This document shows, piece after piece, positions 1-13,255 of a stretch of 64,000 nt of DNA. How positions within the stretch are numbered: the first letter of the stretch is position 1; the number at the start of each line of letters is the position of its first letter. The notes beneath the pieces were generated by a model that saw nothing but the letters and a program-made list of their open reading frames with translations, was not told the DNA's origin and ran no database searches. The translations under genes and the position numbers were made by a program. Source of the stretch: Stropharia rugosoannulata (Eukaryota; Basidiomycota; Agaricomycetes; Agaricales; Strophariaceae); contig JANCIK010000001.1 in assembly GCA_028532985.1 (NCBI GenBank), forward strand, positions 1,364,001 through 1,428,000, in the 5' to 3' direction.

Positions 1-1080
1 GTATCATTCGGCGGCTGTCTAGGTAATTATCGGTAACCTTCCAATAACCGTCAGTGCAAGGTTTGCGCGCGGTGCCAACTATCTCAGGTACTGCGCCACA
101 TACTTAACTTTGTGGAAGTACGTTTTTGTTACTGCGATTGCAGTCTTATCTTTCCCTGGCATCCATATGTGGATAAGTGGTACACCTACACTACTGAAGC
201 TTACTGTCAGGGACGAGTTCGCAAGCACTTGTTAAGTTGTTCAATACTGTCGCATAATCTACACTGAGTTGTACGCATATACACACAAGCCAAGAGGACT
301 TAGCTTCAAGTCAAGTGAATCTTAATTATGGTACATACTACCGGATTAATATCTTCGAGTAAGATCTAGTCTATTATAAGCAGTAGCCACCGAAAAGAGC
401 AGTCTTTCACTTTGGCAGCTTCTGGCAGCTTCCCCAATTTTTTTTATTTTAGCTCAGTACTGCTAAGCAATTGGCGGTGCGGCCTTTTGTGGCACACATA
501 TTTGTCATCATCGTTTGATCCTGGACATGCTAAATCATAACGCCAAGGCCGCCAGACGCATGGCTCTCTGGAAATTTTGTCGAGAAATGTATGCAGCGCA
601 CCAATCGCACACTACCGCACGCCAATCTTTCCAAGACCGACTAGCCACTGAACCCAGGCTTTCCCTGTCTAAGGCCATTGACTATGTGCGTGTTTTTTTT
701 CTCTCATCGCAGCAATAAACCGTTGCGCCGTGGTTTGCTCTCGTCCTATGGTCTAGACGATGTCAAGGCACATCAAGGCAACTCTTGACTTGTGCATCAT
801 CATTTGCCTAGTTTTCTTGCCTGAACTCCAAGCCTTCAGTGTCAAAGCTATCTCGACATATCTGCTTGAATTCAGATACAAATCATTCCACCTACATATC
901 ATTACATTGGCGGTTGATTTGATATGTTATCAGGAAAGTGGTAGCATGTGCTTCAAAAATTGTTGGCGTCCTCATGTGGCACGTCGTCCTTATGACCATA
1001 TAACCACAGAGGCGCTAATTGTACCTGTAGCTCTTTTCCTCACCTCCCCACTAACCTAAACTTCTGTTAGTGTCGGTGAA
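1..1080. other. No gene recognised upstream of CNT gene 1
   Basis: A short open frame on the plus strand (ATG at 527 to about 700) ends near a possible donor and is not linked to any family I know. The rest shows short unsupported frames. The last few hundred bases probably hold the promoter of the transporter gene that starts at 1081, but I see no clear TATA box. Confidence 0.4.
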
Positions 1081-3384
1081 ATGGCGTCCGCAGCTGAACA
1101 TGGCCAGACTGTAGTCAAGCGCACCCCATCTCAGTCATCCAGCTCGGCGACGAAGGAGAAGGGGGATCTTGTGGAGCCCGCGGTTTACCTTTCCAAGGAC
1201 TCGGAATCCGGCGTAGAACAAGTCCAGACATGTAAAAAATACGTTAAACCGGTCTTTCTTGGGGGTCTCGCGATCGTAATCTTGGGGTGGTGGATAAGTG
1301 CGACCATAATGGAAGCAACGCGACACAGATGGTACGTACCCTTTGTGCGTAATTTCTCTGATTTACGACTCTGACAATCATATCTTTAGGATCGTACAGA
1401 CTCTTTTTGCGTGGTTTTTCATTCTGTGAGTCGTTTTTACAGTACCGCAGTTAACGACCGATTTCTTATCGGAACCTTGAAGCCTCATTATATTCCAATT
1501 CGTCTCCAACTCCGTCATCACAAAACCTGTGGAAGCCATCTGGATTCCTTTAGTTCAGCGACCTTTCTTCGGCCTTAGTTATCGAGTGCGCATAGCCATC
1601 GGATGGCTTTGCCTCTTGGGTATTATATTTGGGTCGGCTTTTGGGTTCGAATTAAAAGATGTGAGTTCACATTGTGCAATTGTACACTCCAATTAATATT
1701 CGCCATAGGGTGCCCAATATGAGGATCGCGTTATTGCTATTGTCGGCATTCTTATTTTCCAGGTATCGTTGTGGCTCACCTCAAAGCACAGAAAGCATAT
1801 TCCATGGTGCAGTATATTACCATGAGTCTAGAATTACATATCACTCATTTATTTGAATTGTTGTAGGCCAACTGTCATTGTTGGACTGTTCCTTCAACAA
1901 GCCATTGCTCTTTTTGTTCTGAAATCCGGTGCTGGCTTTTCGATTTTTAAATGGATTGCCACCCTTGCCAATGATTTCCTTGCGCAATCGAGGGACGGTG
2001 CTGTCTTTTTCTTTGACGAACCAACCTACGAAAAAGGCTGGTTCTTTATTGGCGTTGTACGCATCCATTATTATCATTACTGGGCGTGGTTCACAATATG
2101 TCCCCATAGCTGGCCTCCATCATCTTCTTCATTGCATTCGTGGAGATGATGTACTACCTTGGAGTCATGCAATGGGTTATTGGAAAATTGTAAGTGCCCC
2201 GTTACACGGGGTTTGTTCACGCGCTGATATCTATAAGCGCTTGGCTCTTCTTAAACCTTTTGAATGTGTCAGGTGCAGAAGCCGTTGTCGCAGCGGCATC
2301 ACCTTGGGTAGGCCAAGGAGAGTCTGCATGTCTCGTACGCCCATATGTTGACTTGATGACTGAATCAGAGATTCGTACGTTCAGTTGATATTTTTAGTAA
2401 CATCTTCCCCGTTGCTGATATATTCTCGTAGATGTTTCTATGACCTCTGGTTTCTCCACGATCGCAGGGTCTGTTTTGGCAGCATACACGTTTCTGGGCA
2501 TACCCGCCACAACTCTTGTAACTTCTTCCGTCATGAGTATTCCTGCGTCGATATCAATCAGCAAAATGCGCATACCAGAAATGGACGAGCCTGTTACTCG
2601 CGGTGCCATCAGAGTCGATCGAGGAGAGACTGATGATAAAGATGCTCCTGTAGGCTTTCAGGACTAATATATCCACTGAGTCCTGACATAGCTATCATCT
2701 AGGCCAATGCTCTTCATGCATTTAGCAAAGGCGCTCTTTTCGGGTTGATCGTAGCCGGACAGATTCTGTAAGTCAACACATGACGTCTGATAAACCTCTT
2801 TCGACTGACTGGCAACCCAGGACGAATGTCTTGACAATTTTGTCTCTTGTCGCTATGTGAGTTTCTTTTTGTAGCGAGTCACGAAATGGGCGGTACCTGA
2901 TATTGCTTGTTTCTGTAGGATTGATGGTCTTCTTACGTGGATAGGCAAAGGATTTGGTATTCACCATCTCAAACTGGAGCTCATCATCGGTTACATCTTC
3001 TATCCCATCACGTTTTTCCTCGCCGTGCCCCGAAAAGAAATCCTCAAAGTTGCAAGGCTTCTCGCTAAAAAGCTTATCACTAATGAATTTGCTGCCTATA
3101 AGGACCTCATTGGCCAGAGGGCGGCTGGGGAGATCAGTGAACGCGCCTTTGCCATTACATCTTATGCTCTCTGTGGCTTCGCCAACCTTGGTTCATTGGG
3201 AATACAGATTGGTGTTCTCAGTGCTCTGGGACCGTCAAGGAGCAAGATCATTGCCAGCATCGCTCTGTCGGCGATGGTCTGCGGATTCTTTTCGACCCTC
3301 CAAACCGCCACCATTGTGTAAGTTGTGTATCTCCTTTTTTGGTAATTAAATTGACAAATTTGTTTCAGGGGTATGCTGTTGTAG
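1081..3384 (+). CDS. Concentrative nucleoside transporter (CNT/NupC family), copy 1
   Basis: Plasma-membrane symporter predicted to import nucleosides with a cation. The gene reads through about 12 exons: 1081-1331, 1390-1425, about 1482-1660, 1709-1806, 1867-2056, 2110-2189, 2238-2374, 2432-2649, 2703-2767, 2821-2856, 2919-3317 and 3370-3384, all with GT..AG borders. Diagnostic CNT features are the [13 protein letters not shown] stretch followed by GQGES in the 2238-2374 exon, then the [13 protein letters not shown] and [10 protein letters not shown] stretches in the 2432 exon, and the [15 protein letters not shown] segment near the C-terminus. The N-terminus is a polar cytosolic tail of about 60 residues, followed by the first membrane segment ([12 protein letters not shown]). 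Start chosen as the first ATG before this tail; the paralogue at 3655-6050 starts in the same way. Exon joins were inferred by eye with help from the paralogue. Substrate range (purine, pyrimidine or both) cannot be told. Confidence 0.88.
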
Positions 3385-3654
3385 AGAAGGGTTGATCGGT
3401 TGCTGTATACCATGCCCTAGCTTAATATTACGATATATTCTTCAGATAAACTTTCTGTGTATACATCTACGCTTACCAGTAGTAGCTTTTTGACTTCTAA
3501 TATGAACAATGAAGATCTGCATTTACGAGTACTTAACCACTCCTCAAATTCAAGGAGCTTCGTGGTTATCATACCCAGTTTATATTACATATAAGTGCAT
3601 GAAAATTTGATCTCATTCATGAAACTCGATACCGTGATTAAGGATGTGAAGCCA

Positions 3655-6050
3655 CTAGAGAAGCATGCCACTATGCGTGTAATGGTGAGATGCGAAATAA
3701 CGTGCTGAAATAGATGGCACGTACACAATCCCTGCCGTCTGGAGAGTGGACAGAAAGCCACAGACCATGGCAGAAAAAGCAATCCTAGCAATAACTTTGC
3801 TGCGCGAGGGGGCCAGTGCACTGAGGACTCCAATTTGAATTCCTAGAGAGCCAAGGTTGGCAAACCCGCAAAGGCCATAGGTGGTGATTGTATAAGCGCG
3901 CTGAGACAACGGATGGGCGCTTGTTTTCATAAAGGTTTGCAAGTCGGAATAGGCGGCAAACTCGTTGGCGATGAGCTTGGTCGCAAAGTATTCGGACACT
4001 GGTAACAGCTCTCCTCGGGGGACACCGAGGAAGAATGTAATAGGATAAAATACGTAGCGTAGGATGAGCTGAAGAGTAAGTTGATGGAATCCAAACCCTT
4101 GGCCTATCCATGTAAGGAGACCGTTGATCCTGCGTGGGGTGTATTTTCAGTATAACTAACGTTCGTCGGTAGGTTTGCTTTTTTGACTTACATAGCGACT
4201 AGGGACAGAACTGTCAAAACATTACACAGAATCTGCCCAGCGACAATTAGTCCGAACAATGCACCTTGACTGAATGCGTGTAAGGCATTTGCCTTGTTGA
4301 ACGTACTTCAAGTCAATGATATGTCGAAGTTTACATTTCCAAAACGCACCGGTTGTTCTTCAAGTCCGCGGTCTACGGTGACACGGCCGCGGGTGACCGG
4401 CTCTTCCAGTTCTGGAATACGGAGCTTGCTAATGGCCATTGAGGCCGGGATACTCATCACAGAAGAGGTGACGAGGTTCGTGGCAGGAACTCCTAGATTT
4501 ATATAAGCCGCTAACACGGATCCCGCAATCGTCGAAAATCCGGATGTCATAGTCAGATCTGGTGTACAATGATGTGAGTAAAAATCGACTGGTTTCATCT
4601 GGATGGCACGTAAGTAAAGACTTACGGAGCTCGGATTCAGTCATCACTGGATAAAGCGATTCAGTTACAACACCGATACTAATTTACAAGATACATACAG
4701 TCAACATAAGGCTTGACGAGACATGCCGATTCTCCTACGGATCAGCGACATGAGTCTACCATTACTGCATAAGAGAACAAATTATTTGAGTTCTCACCCT
4801 GTCCAATCCACGGTGAAGCTGCAGCTACAACTGCTTCTGCACCTGAGACGTTCATGATTTTGAAGAAGAACCAAGCGCTACGTTGTATTTCATTGAACGA
4901 CAAATTCGTAGATTCATGTTATTGCACTTACAAATGTTTGATAATCCACTGCATGACTCCAAGGTAATACATCATTTGGATAAACGCAATGAAGAAGATG
5001 ATTGAAGCAAGCTGGAAGAAAACTAGTCAGGTTGGGGATTTTTTTTGATTTTTTTTTTGATACAATGCGCTTACGGTATTGACAAAAAACCAATGTTTCA
5101 AGATGGTGTCTTCATCGAAGAAGAATTCCGCACCAACTAAGGCCTGGTTCAAGAAATCGCTAGCAAGCGTGGCAATCCATTTGAATATCGAAAAGCCAGC
5201 ACCAGACTTCAAAACGAATAATGCTATAACTTGCTGCAGGAAAAGGCCAACAATAACAGTGGGCCTGAGAGCGCTCAGAAACTCCATGTTTAATCAGTGC
5301 TCTAATAAAAACATACCAAGGTATGTGACTGCGATGTTTAGACGTTGCCCAAAAACAAAACTGGAAGACAAAGAGGCCGGCTATGTTGATGACACGATCC
5401 CCGTAGTTGGTGCCCTGTAAAAACCAGCATAAGCATAGGCTTAAATCAGAGCTACAGTATTAAGAGACGTACTGGTTGCAACTTGAAGCCAAAAGCAGAT
5501 CCGAAAACAATGCCTACCAGGCAAAGCCAACCAAATGCGAGTCGGGTCCTATACGGCAGCTTATTCCAAGGTTCTTGTACCGTAGGGATCCATACAGCTC
5601 CGATGGGGTCGGAAACGACTCTGTTTGGTATGAATCGGAACGCGATGATACTGTAGATTTGTACAGAAATTAATGGCAGCCTGACTTTTACAGCTCACAA
5701 TTCGGCTTACAGAATAAACGCCCAGGAGAACAGAGTCTGCACGATCCTATATCCATGCTATGGCTCTCAGAGAGTTTCGAGAGGGTGACGTAGACGTACC
5801 ATCTATGTCTGGTGTTCTTCAGAATTGTAGAGCTGATCCACCAACCAAGGATAGCGGCAGCCAGACCAGTAAGCAGAAATGGGCGAAGTTTTGCATAGAC
5901 TGGTGATCGTTGCTCTTTGTCGATGGAGTCACTGATTGCAACCTCTCCGTTTGGAGGGAAGCCTTTCTCGTCGTCCGAAACGGATCCCCTGCTCCTCTTT
6001 AGGGCCGACTGGTGTTCGGCATAAAGCTTTTCGACGCCGCTTGACTCCAT
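3655..6050 (-). CDS. Concentrative nucleoside transporter (CNT/NupC family), copy 2
   Basis: Paralogue of the gene at 1081-3384, on the opposite strand and converging on it, with about 270 bp between the stop codons. It starts at 6050 with a charged N-terminal tail and the same first membrane segment ([10 protein letters not shown], then TRHRW at the first splice site). Exon order matches copy 1. The [14 protein letters not shown] motif, GQG / ESACLV motif, [16 protein letters not shown] and SVMSIPAS stretches and the C-terminal [15 protein letters not shown] segment are all visible. One extra intron seems to split the GQG|ES motif. The tail after the last intron is only a few residues, ending at 3655, as in copy 1. 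The N-terminal tails and loops have diverged clearly while membrane helices are conserved, so this is an old tandem inversion, not a recent copy. Reading frames look open throughout. Confidence 0.87.
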
Positions 6051-8002
6051 GTTAGTGACAAGGGGACGGTGACCTATTAAGCGAGAGATGGGGTTGGGAT
6101 CCGCTGGAAGAACATGTTTTCTCTCTGCCTATATATATGTAAATACTTAGTTTAGCTCCTTCATGGAGTAGTGTGACAGAAAGAGAGCCGAGTGCCAAGG
6201 GCTCAAGAGTGTCGAAACGAACCATATGGTGTCCTTACTCTATAAATAGAACGATATCAATTATCAGTAAGGTACGGTACTACTCAAGTACTTCCGTTGT
6301 CGAACTCCTGGGAGGAGAGACGGCAAGCAGCGTCTAACAATACGTTAAGATTGACTAGATAACCTACACTTTTGTTGAATAGAGGTGTTGCATATCCTTT
6401 GAAGAACTGTCCTTAATCGGACATGAAAGGTGGCCGATGTGCTAGAATTCCAGACATACCCACTACACCGCTTCATTTCGGTTTACTTGTTACAGGCGTT
6501 CTAATGGCTCTCACATCAATTGTTGACAGGAGCTGCACAAGCTTCCAGTTGGCTACCATATGTATCCTTCATTCAAAGATAAGCTAAAATTAGATTCTAC
6601 TTTTCTGAAGCATTTGACGGAATGTACCTTAAACTTTATTGAAAGCCTCTGTGATCTCCTCACAGATAAACATTCAAACACAGGCAAGTGTGTGCACTCT
6701 GCTTTTGATTAAACATAACATTTTGCGTAAGACCAAGTCCCAGGCACTTTCTTGGTAAAAAGGAAACGCCGTGCCGGCGTTCCCATCAGAACCATCAGGT
6801 GTCTTTAGAAAATTCTGTAAGATCTTATAACCCGGTATAATTGCTATAATATGCAATAACTGGTACAATTTTACCAAAATACTGCACCATATATTATAAT
6901 GGTCTTGTCCTAATACCTTTAAGTATTATAATTGGAATAATTCACTTGTAGTACTGTTGACTTGTTATAAAGAAATATACTTGTAGTATACTTCTTTAAT
7001 TGAGTTACATGATCTAGTCAACTATGTGCATAACTTCCACTGGTATAACAAAGATCAATGGTTATAAAATTATGTCTCTAGTATACAGTCTTGTAATTTA
7101 GTTATCTGGTCCAGTCAACTGGATGCATAATTTACTTTGGTATCCCTAAGATAAATGGGTATAAGATTGTGTCTATAGTGCACAATCATGTAATTAAACT
7201 ACATAGTCTAGTCAACTAGACACATAATTTCCTTGGGTATATCAAAGATTAATGGGTATAAGACTATTTCTATAAAGCACATAAGTACATATATGCATAT
7301 TCAAAACCATTATCTGTCGTTTTTGAGGCAATTATCATTTATTGATAATGTAATGCACTTATATGTAGTGGATGTATAATAGTCTCACAAAATACAAGAG
7401 CTGTAAGTAAGCTTAGATCAGATATAAAAATATGCTTTATAACATTAAAAAAGACATTACAAGATACACTGATTGATTTTAGATAATGTATTTATATCAT
7501 GTAATAGTGGAAGACTATAACAATGTGTTTCCTTTACCCAAGCTTATACTGATAAAAGCCAATGATTTCTTCTTGTGATTCCTTTTTAACATTTTACATT
7601 TGGACAATGAAGTATTTGCAAGTGTATAATTGTAATTTTGCTGTAGAATCTATTAAAAACTATAACAAATCAAGTAATTTGCAAAGTACTATAGGCAGAA
7701 AATGGTATCTGTATTTGGGATAGTTCCAGTTATTTCTGAATATTAATCTACAGACTTGGGTAACATTTCTAATAACCAAAAAGAGTGTCGGAAGAGTGAG
7801 TTTGTGGTTAAAAGCATCATACTAAGAGATAAATAAGTAATTAGTAATTATCATCTTGATCAAGCAATAGTTTATGTGATTCATTGGTGTCATCAGACAC
7901 TGAAATGTACTGAGGAAAAATTTTTCTATCAAAAGTGTTTATTATTAGTTAATTTACTTTCACAATTCCACAGACCAGAATATTCCAAGCAATACAAGAG
8001 AC
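6051..8002. other. AT-rich intergenic spacer
   Basis: About 2 kb with low GC and only trivial frames. It holds an imperfect tandem repeat (separate entry). The first 150 bp are the likely promoter of CNT copy 2 (minus strand). I see no RNA gene or transposon termini. Confidence 0.5.
6982..7275. repeat. Imperfect tandem repeat, about 97 bp x 3
   Basis: Three consecutive units of roughly 97 bp share the anchors TAGTCAACT or CAGTCAACT, GCATAA (ACATAA in unit 3), GGTAT, AAAGAT-like and AATGG.TATAA in the same order (near 7017, 7114 and 7211). Units are visibly diverged from each other, so this is an old minisatellite-like array in the AT-rich spacer. Confidence 0.7.
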
Positions 8003-9500
8003 TCACTTTTTCCACCATTGCAAAAGCTCTTTAACACGGCGGGTTGAAGCTACACTGCGCTCTTCCTCAAAGTAGTCCACAATAAAGTTATAAAACTCAA
8101 CGAAGCTGAAGTTATTGTGGCTATGTGTCCATTGAGAGGCATCAGTAAGGTTTAATACAAGCTAAAACCAAAAATATCATTATAAGTTAATATACTAAGC
8201 AAATAAATTAAATAATTGAACTCACCATAACTGCAGCATATGCAATAGAACGACCAGTGACTTGCCCATTTATACCTAAAAGAGTTGATACAGAGGATTT
8301 TGTGGATCTGCTTGACTTTGAACACTTCCTCTGAGAATGGGGATGTCTTGTCTCAGGTTCTACCACATAATCGGCTGATGACAGGGAGGTAAAAATGGCA
8401 GCATAAACCTACAGTTTTGCCATTTGTAAAAATCTTGGTAGCAATGAGAAGTATGAACAAACCTGAACTAGCAAATTACTTCGGAGGAAACCCTCTTCAA
8501 TACGTCTGGGATTTGATGGTGGAACTGAGTATAAACACCTCAGATAGTAATTGGTATTGATGGCAAACCCTTCTTTTCCAGCTCTTATATTTGCTCTTAC
8601 TCTGTCAATTAGATTATCAGAATCATCAAGGGCTTCAGTCTGTGAGAAACTAGAATATACTCAAGATCATCCCAATTTAAGGTAACAGGACATAATAGTT
8701 GTCCACAGACATCATGTTGGATCCCTCGGTTCGATCAATCATTTTTGTGAAGAAGAACATCTGGTTTATACTGATTATTGAGGCGTGAGGCAATTTCAGC
8801 CTTGATACGGTTAACATCATCACTGCGAGCACTGTTGGCTCCATGTTGCAACTGCCCAGTAGCTTGAATATAAAGGACTCTGGCTAGGTTTAACTGGTGG
8901 AATAGACACATACTTCATTAATAAAGCTCAAAATGACTTCAATATCTTCATTTTTGATAGTTTGTTTGAGTGCTGGAACAAGATCCAAGATAATGGGCCA
9001 AGCAGCAGCAATACGTTTCCGGCTATTGAATATATATGACTTGGTTAGGACCACAGATATATATACAAGACTAAAAGATCTACAACCTTCGATCAAAGTC
9101 CATGTCTGGGCCTTCTGAGTTTTGTGCATCAACTTCATCAAGTACACTAGAGATCCCATCGAATAAAGTTGCTATGCGACGTATCCCGCGCCCTAATGTC
9201 ACTGTTGTCCTAGTATAGAAGCATCTGATATTGACCAAAACATAGATTTCAAAGCTGTACGCACCAGACTTTCCTAGAGCGTTTGTTGCTAGAACTTATC
9301 TGCTGTGACATAGCAGCCAGCTGGCGCTTTAATGTCTTGATTTGGTTTGCAGCCGTTGCATCGTGACCATTCTGAGTGTCTCCCAAATCACTGTCTGTAT
9401 TAGACAAGAATTCACTTGCTCCGTTTGGGCTAGTTGGCAGTAGTTGTTGATTGGGCACCCGAGAAGGATGTGTTTCTTGAGTGGCAGCATATTGAGACAT
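8003..9500 (-). CDS. DUF6698 domain protein
   Basis: Function unknown; DUF6698 proteins are abundant in Agaricomycetes and often sit near mobile elements. The start at 9500 opens with a polar low-complexity segment (about 50 residues) and then a short predicted coiled coil (IKTLKRQLAAMSQQI). The first donor is at about 9264. Later exons contain the family-like helix RKRIAAAWPIILDLVPALK (about 9025), the conserved-looking GANSARSDDVNRIKAEI segment (about 8830), and the C-terminal NFSFVEFYNFIVDYFEEE followed by VKELLQWWKK and a stop at 8003-8005. This WW near the C-terminus fits the family. Six or so introns of about 50 bp were inferred; intermediate joins near 8150-8650 are uncertain. No neighbour suggests a pathway. 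Confidence 0.7.
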
Positions 9501-10571
9501 TGGCCTAGCTAGGTTCTTACAATATCTCGGAAGTGTTCAAAATAAAACCTTTATATCTGGCTCCGATCCGTAGTATCGTAGCCGAACTGCAGCTGCTGCG
9601 AACTATGACTAGTACCGACTTAAATATTATGACTCAACGTACCACTACTAGAAGTTGATTTCATTTAAAAACAAAATGTTTCGGAAGTGCTGCGCTGTGT
9701 GGTAAATTGTGCGCTGCGGCTTCGGCGTGTCGCAGCTTTCAGCTGAAGCCAGAAAATGAATGCACTCAGGCTATTGAGATTTAATACAGGCCGGGTGCGA
9801 GTTTGACTCTGCGGTTACTAGTTTCAGGACGTGGCGCCATATTTGATGTTTCAAAACCTTCTGAACATAAACGGGGAGCTGATAGTCCTTAGTAGGAACG
9901 GCAGCCCCAATCGCAATCAATCGACTCGCAGAGGTTTGTTTCGTAGATATGCAAGTTTGAACTCTGAAGTCTCGACCGAGTCAGAGGGTAATTACTAAGT
10001 GAACATTTATGAATGAGGAGATTGCTTGAGCAAGCTAGTACACATACTACGAAAGCTTGCGTCCGAGTGGATATTGAGCCATACAAGCAAGTTTCCTGGA
10101 ATCCAGAGACATTACAGCGCTGCTCAAGTACCCGAGTCCGTACAGACTCGGAGCAGGCTTGAACAACTTGTTCAAACTTCAACTTACCTGGTCACTAACG
10201 ACGACAAATGTGATATCACTAGTAGGCCTTGCAGAAGCCTATCAATCGAGCTACACAGCACATCAGCTATCAGCGGAAATTGAGTCTGGTTGCTCACTGG
10301 GACTATTAATATTATCTTTGGGAGTTTCGACGTTCAGATATAGTGAAGCTTTTGTATCAAAGCCGGATTGCTCTCACTCTTTTTCTACAATCATGGATCT
10401 GGATGGTTCATGGGCAAGTAATTTCATACTAGTACCTGTCAACACGAGCAAAACTCTAAGAGAGTATATGATACTTAGTAGTAATAGCGAAGTGAAAGAA
10501 GAAAAGGTAGAAGATGAGAATATTACTAGTATAAAACAATGACTCAAGGGGTGCAATGTCAGTGCAATGCA
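9501..10571. other. Intergenic region
   Basis: About 1.07 kb between two minus-strand genes. It contains the presumed promoter of the DUF6698 gene and the 3' end of the next gene. Plus-strand frames at 10026-10542 lack family features and run with no codon pattern I trust. No repeats or RNA genes were recognised. Confidence 0.4.
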
Positions 10572-13255
10572 TTATTTACCAACCGATTCCAAGTAGTTAC
10601 TAGCGGCTTTCATAGTATTAGTGACTGTGCGCCGAAGAACAGAATGAGCTCTGATGATCTTTCGCCATTCGGAGGCAGTGCGAGGCTTTGCACCACCCGA
10701 CTCCAATTCCTTCAAATGGGTTAGATAGAAGTTTTCAAGTCGGTCATTCCAGGCAGGAAACGTGATCAGTTCTTCCCATAGGCTAGCCGTTGGCCACCAC
10801 GACATCACTGCTACCTGTACACCGACGCCTATGCACATGTTAGGTTAGCAAATCTCAGAATACTATTTTCATGATTTAACTTAGCGTGGAATTACTGACC
10901 TGTATACACTTTATACACGCCACAGATTATGTCTTTTTCAGATTCCTGTAGATTGTCGTCTATCCATCTTTGAGTATCACCCAGATTAAAGACTTGTCGG
11001 TTTGCATTCAAAGCTGCACCGGCTGTAGGTCCCGCCAAAACTTCACTAAAACTTACATTCAACTCTATTGATAACCGCCAAAGAATACCGCCTTCTTTGA
11101 GAGAGGCACGACCAATTCTGGGATTGCAAATTAGGCTACCACGTTCTTGTTTATACAGGTTATAATCTTCTGTGGTAAAACCACTAGAAGCTAGCCTTGT
11201 ACGAGGAATATAGCAAGTCAGCTGCTCACTACCTGTCAACATGCGCTCCGATGTCAACCTTAAAGTAAAAAACTTCACTCCCCTATTGAGAAGTTCAAAT
11301 GCCAATCGAGATTCGTTCCAATTTTCGTCTAGACGCACGATTAGGAGTGCCAACATGGCACCTTTCACGGCTAAAGACCAGGGTGCAATAGCACGGTTCC
11401 CAAGCTTCAAAACGAATAGCTCTCCGGGTAACCTCTGGATAAGGTTTAAGCGCCACGATTTCCCGACGAATTTGTGATTTGAACATGAAATGTCGTATAA
11501 CTCATTTCGAGGTGTCGAGTTTGATTGAGATAAATACTTGACAAAATCGATGGCGGCCTGGCCCGTGATAGACTCGAAGTAGCTATTGGGAATCGAAGGT
11601 GACCCACAGACGGTGCGCACATCATTTGATTCCTTTTCTATATCATATGTTGGCAGCCGTAGAGTAGACCTAGATGTAGGGTATGTAAACCCATGCAGAA
11701 GATACAAAGTGTTTTCCGGAGAATATGTTTCCGGATCATACATCTCTTCTTCGGGTGAAGACCTTGATACACTCTGGATATGCGGAGAATAAGCGGGAGG
11801 ATTATGCAACGGCATGAGTTGCTTCTGGGTGCTGGCGTTGTTGACCTGCTTAGACAGGCTTGTAGATCGACTTGTTATTTCATCATCAACATAGATCTGA
11901 GGGGTTGGAACAGATGAAACTGGGTTAGAGGAACTTGAAACAGACCTAGCGAAGGGGGTGCAGTTTGTAGGATCAAGGGTAGACGGCATGGATATAAAGT
12001 CATCTTCATCACTCCAGTCGTCCTCCTGTAATTCTTCAGCGGTCTTCGTCCCCATGGCTTCACAGCAGTCCCACTCGTTCGTCAATTTATCGTAGTACTT
12101 CTGCGCAGCACCATATGCAAGTAAGGTCTCATCATGATCTCTCTTATTGACAGCGACCCGTTTCCATTCCCCGTCTTCCATTTCCCAGACAAAAACCTTC
12201 TTGGGCATTTTGACAGGTTTGGCCCCAGTTCGTTCTAGTTGCCGGCTTTGCTTTTTTTCGATGAAGGTTTTCCAATAAGGCTCGACATTAGAGGATGGAC
12301 GAGAATTGGTAGTCGATGAAGGCTCCTTGACAAGGTAAGATTTTGCTACTTGCAGTAAGTGCGGAGGGGGCTTCCAACTGTTCCAAGCATTCGAAGAAAT
12401 GCAGAGGTGATACTCTTCTCTTTCCCCCCAGGGGTACCAAACAGGGATATTCCACCTCACGAAAAAATCAATGACGGGATGTTGGTATGTCTCCCCCATG
12501 ATTTTGACAAAAAGACCGGCTCGCGGAGAGGAGAAGGATGCCAGCTCTTGCCTGACCCCCGCAGCCACGTGGGGTTGGAAGAAGCGAAGTAGGCCATGTA
12601 TCCATTGGGGTACAGGTGTAAAACTGTCTTCACCGTCGCATGTTTGCGCAATAGCAATGGCGAAAGAGATCAATCCCATCCAGGCAGTGAACCACATTCG
12701 ACAACGCTTTTCAACGGCCCTGTATTGGCTTTTGTACTCATATACAGCATTGAAAGCAACTGTAGTCGAAATCACTTTGCTCATATCGGGGATACCATAT
12801 GCAGAGCAAAAATATTGGAAAATATCTTGCATTGTGTTTTCGACAAGTTTCCAACGGAGACAGTGAGGAGAATCAGCTTTAAAAGTTCCTTTTCGCGTCC
12901 TTGACCTAACCGGCTCAGAGTCCAGTTGATCAAAGGGAACGATGTTGAAGTTCGGCTGCTTGGGAGTGAAGGGGAGATAGGCCATCTCTGGAACCCACCA
13001 AAGTGGCTGTTGTATCTCAGCTGCGTCATCATTACTGGCGATTCGATTGAAAGGGTGACCGTTGTTGGACGGTAGTTGGGATACAATCGAACTGTTCGGC
13101 AAGTAAAATATGTCGCCCCCCAAGACAATTGCCTGGCCACGCGCAGTGTGAATTTCCTCCGGCCGGTCCAGTCGCTTTCTAATGGCCTTGTGATATTTTG
13201 AAGGTATGAAGTCCGCTTTTATGGAATCGAGTGGAGGCTGAAATGATGCTGCCAT
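10572..13255 (-). CDS. Large Agaricomycete protein of unknown function, about 870 aa
   Basis: Two exons. Exon 1 is a long open frame from ATG at 13255 to a donor near 10901. Intron 1 ends with a TAG acceptor near 10829. Exon 2 (about 85 codons) ends at 10572. The join reads VYTG|GVGVQV in frame. The N-terminal 35 residues begin MAASFQPPLDSIKADF. The middle has a WYPWG-type motif (NIPVWYPWGEREEYH), a KKQSRQ basic stretch, an acidic segment (EEDDWSDEDD misses no frame) and a Ser/Pro-rich linker before a more structured C-terminal third with LLIVRLDENWNESRLAFELL. I do not recognise a Pfam domain and give no function. The first 35 codons and the upstream 460 bp are repeated at 17515-17904 and 44808-45368 in front of an unrelated protein body, which is the oddest aspect of this gene. 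Confidence 0.7.
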
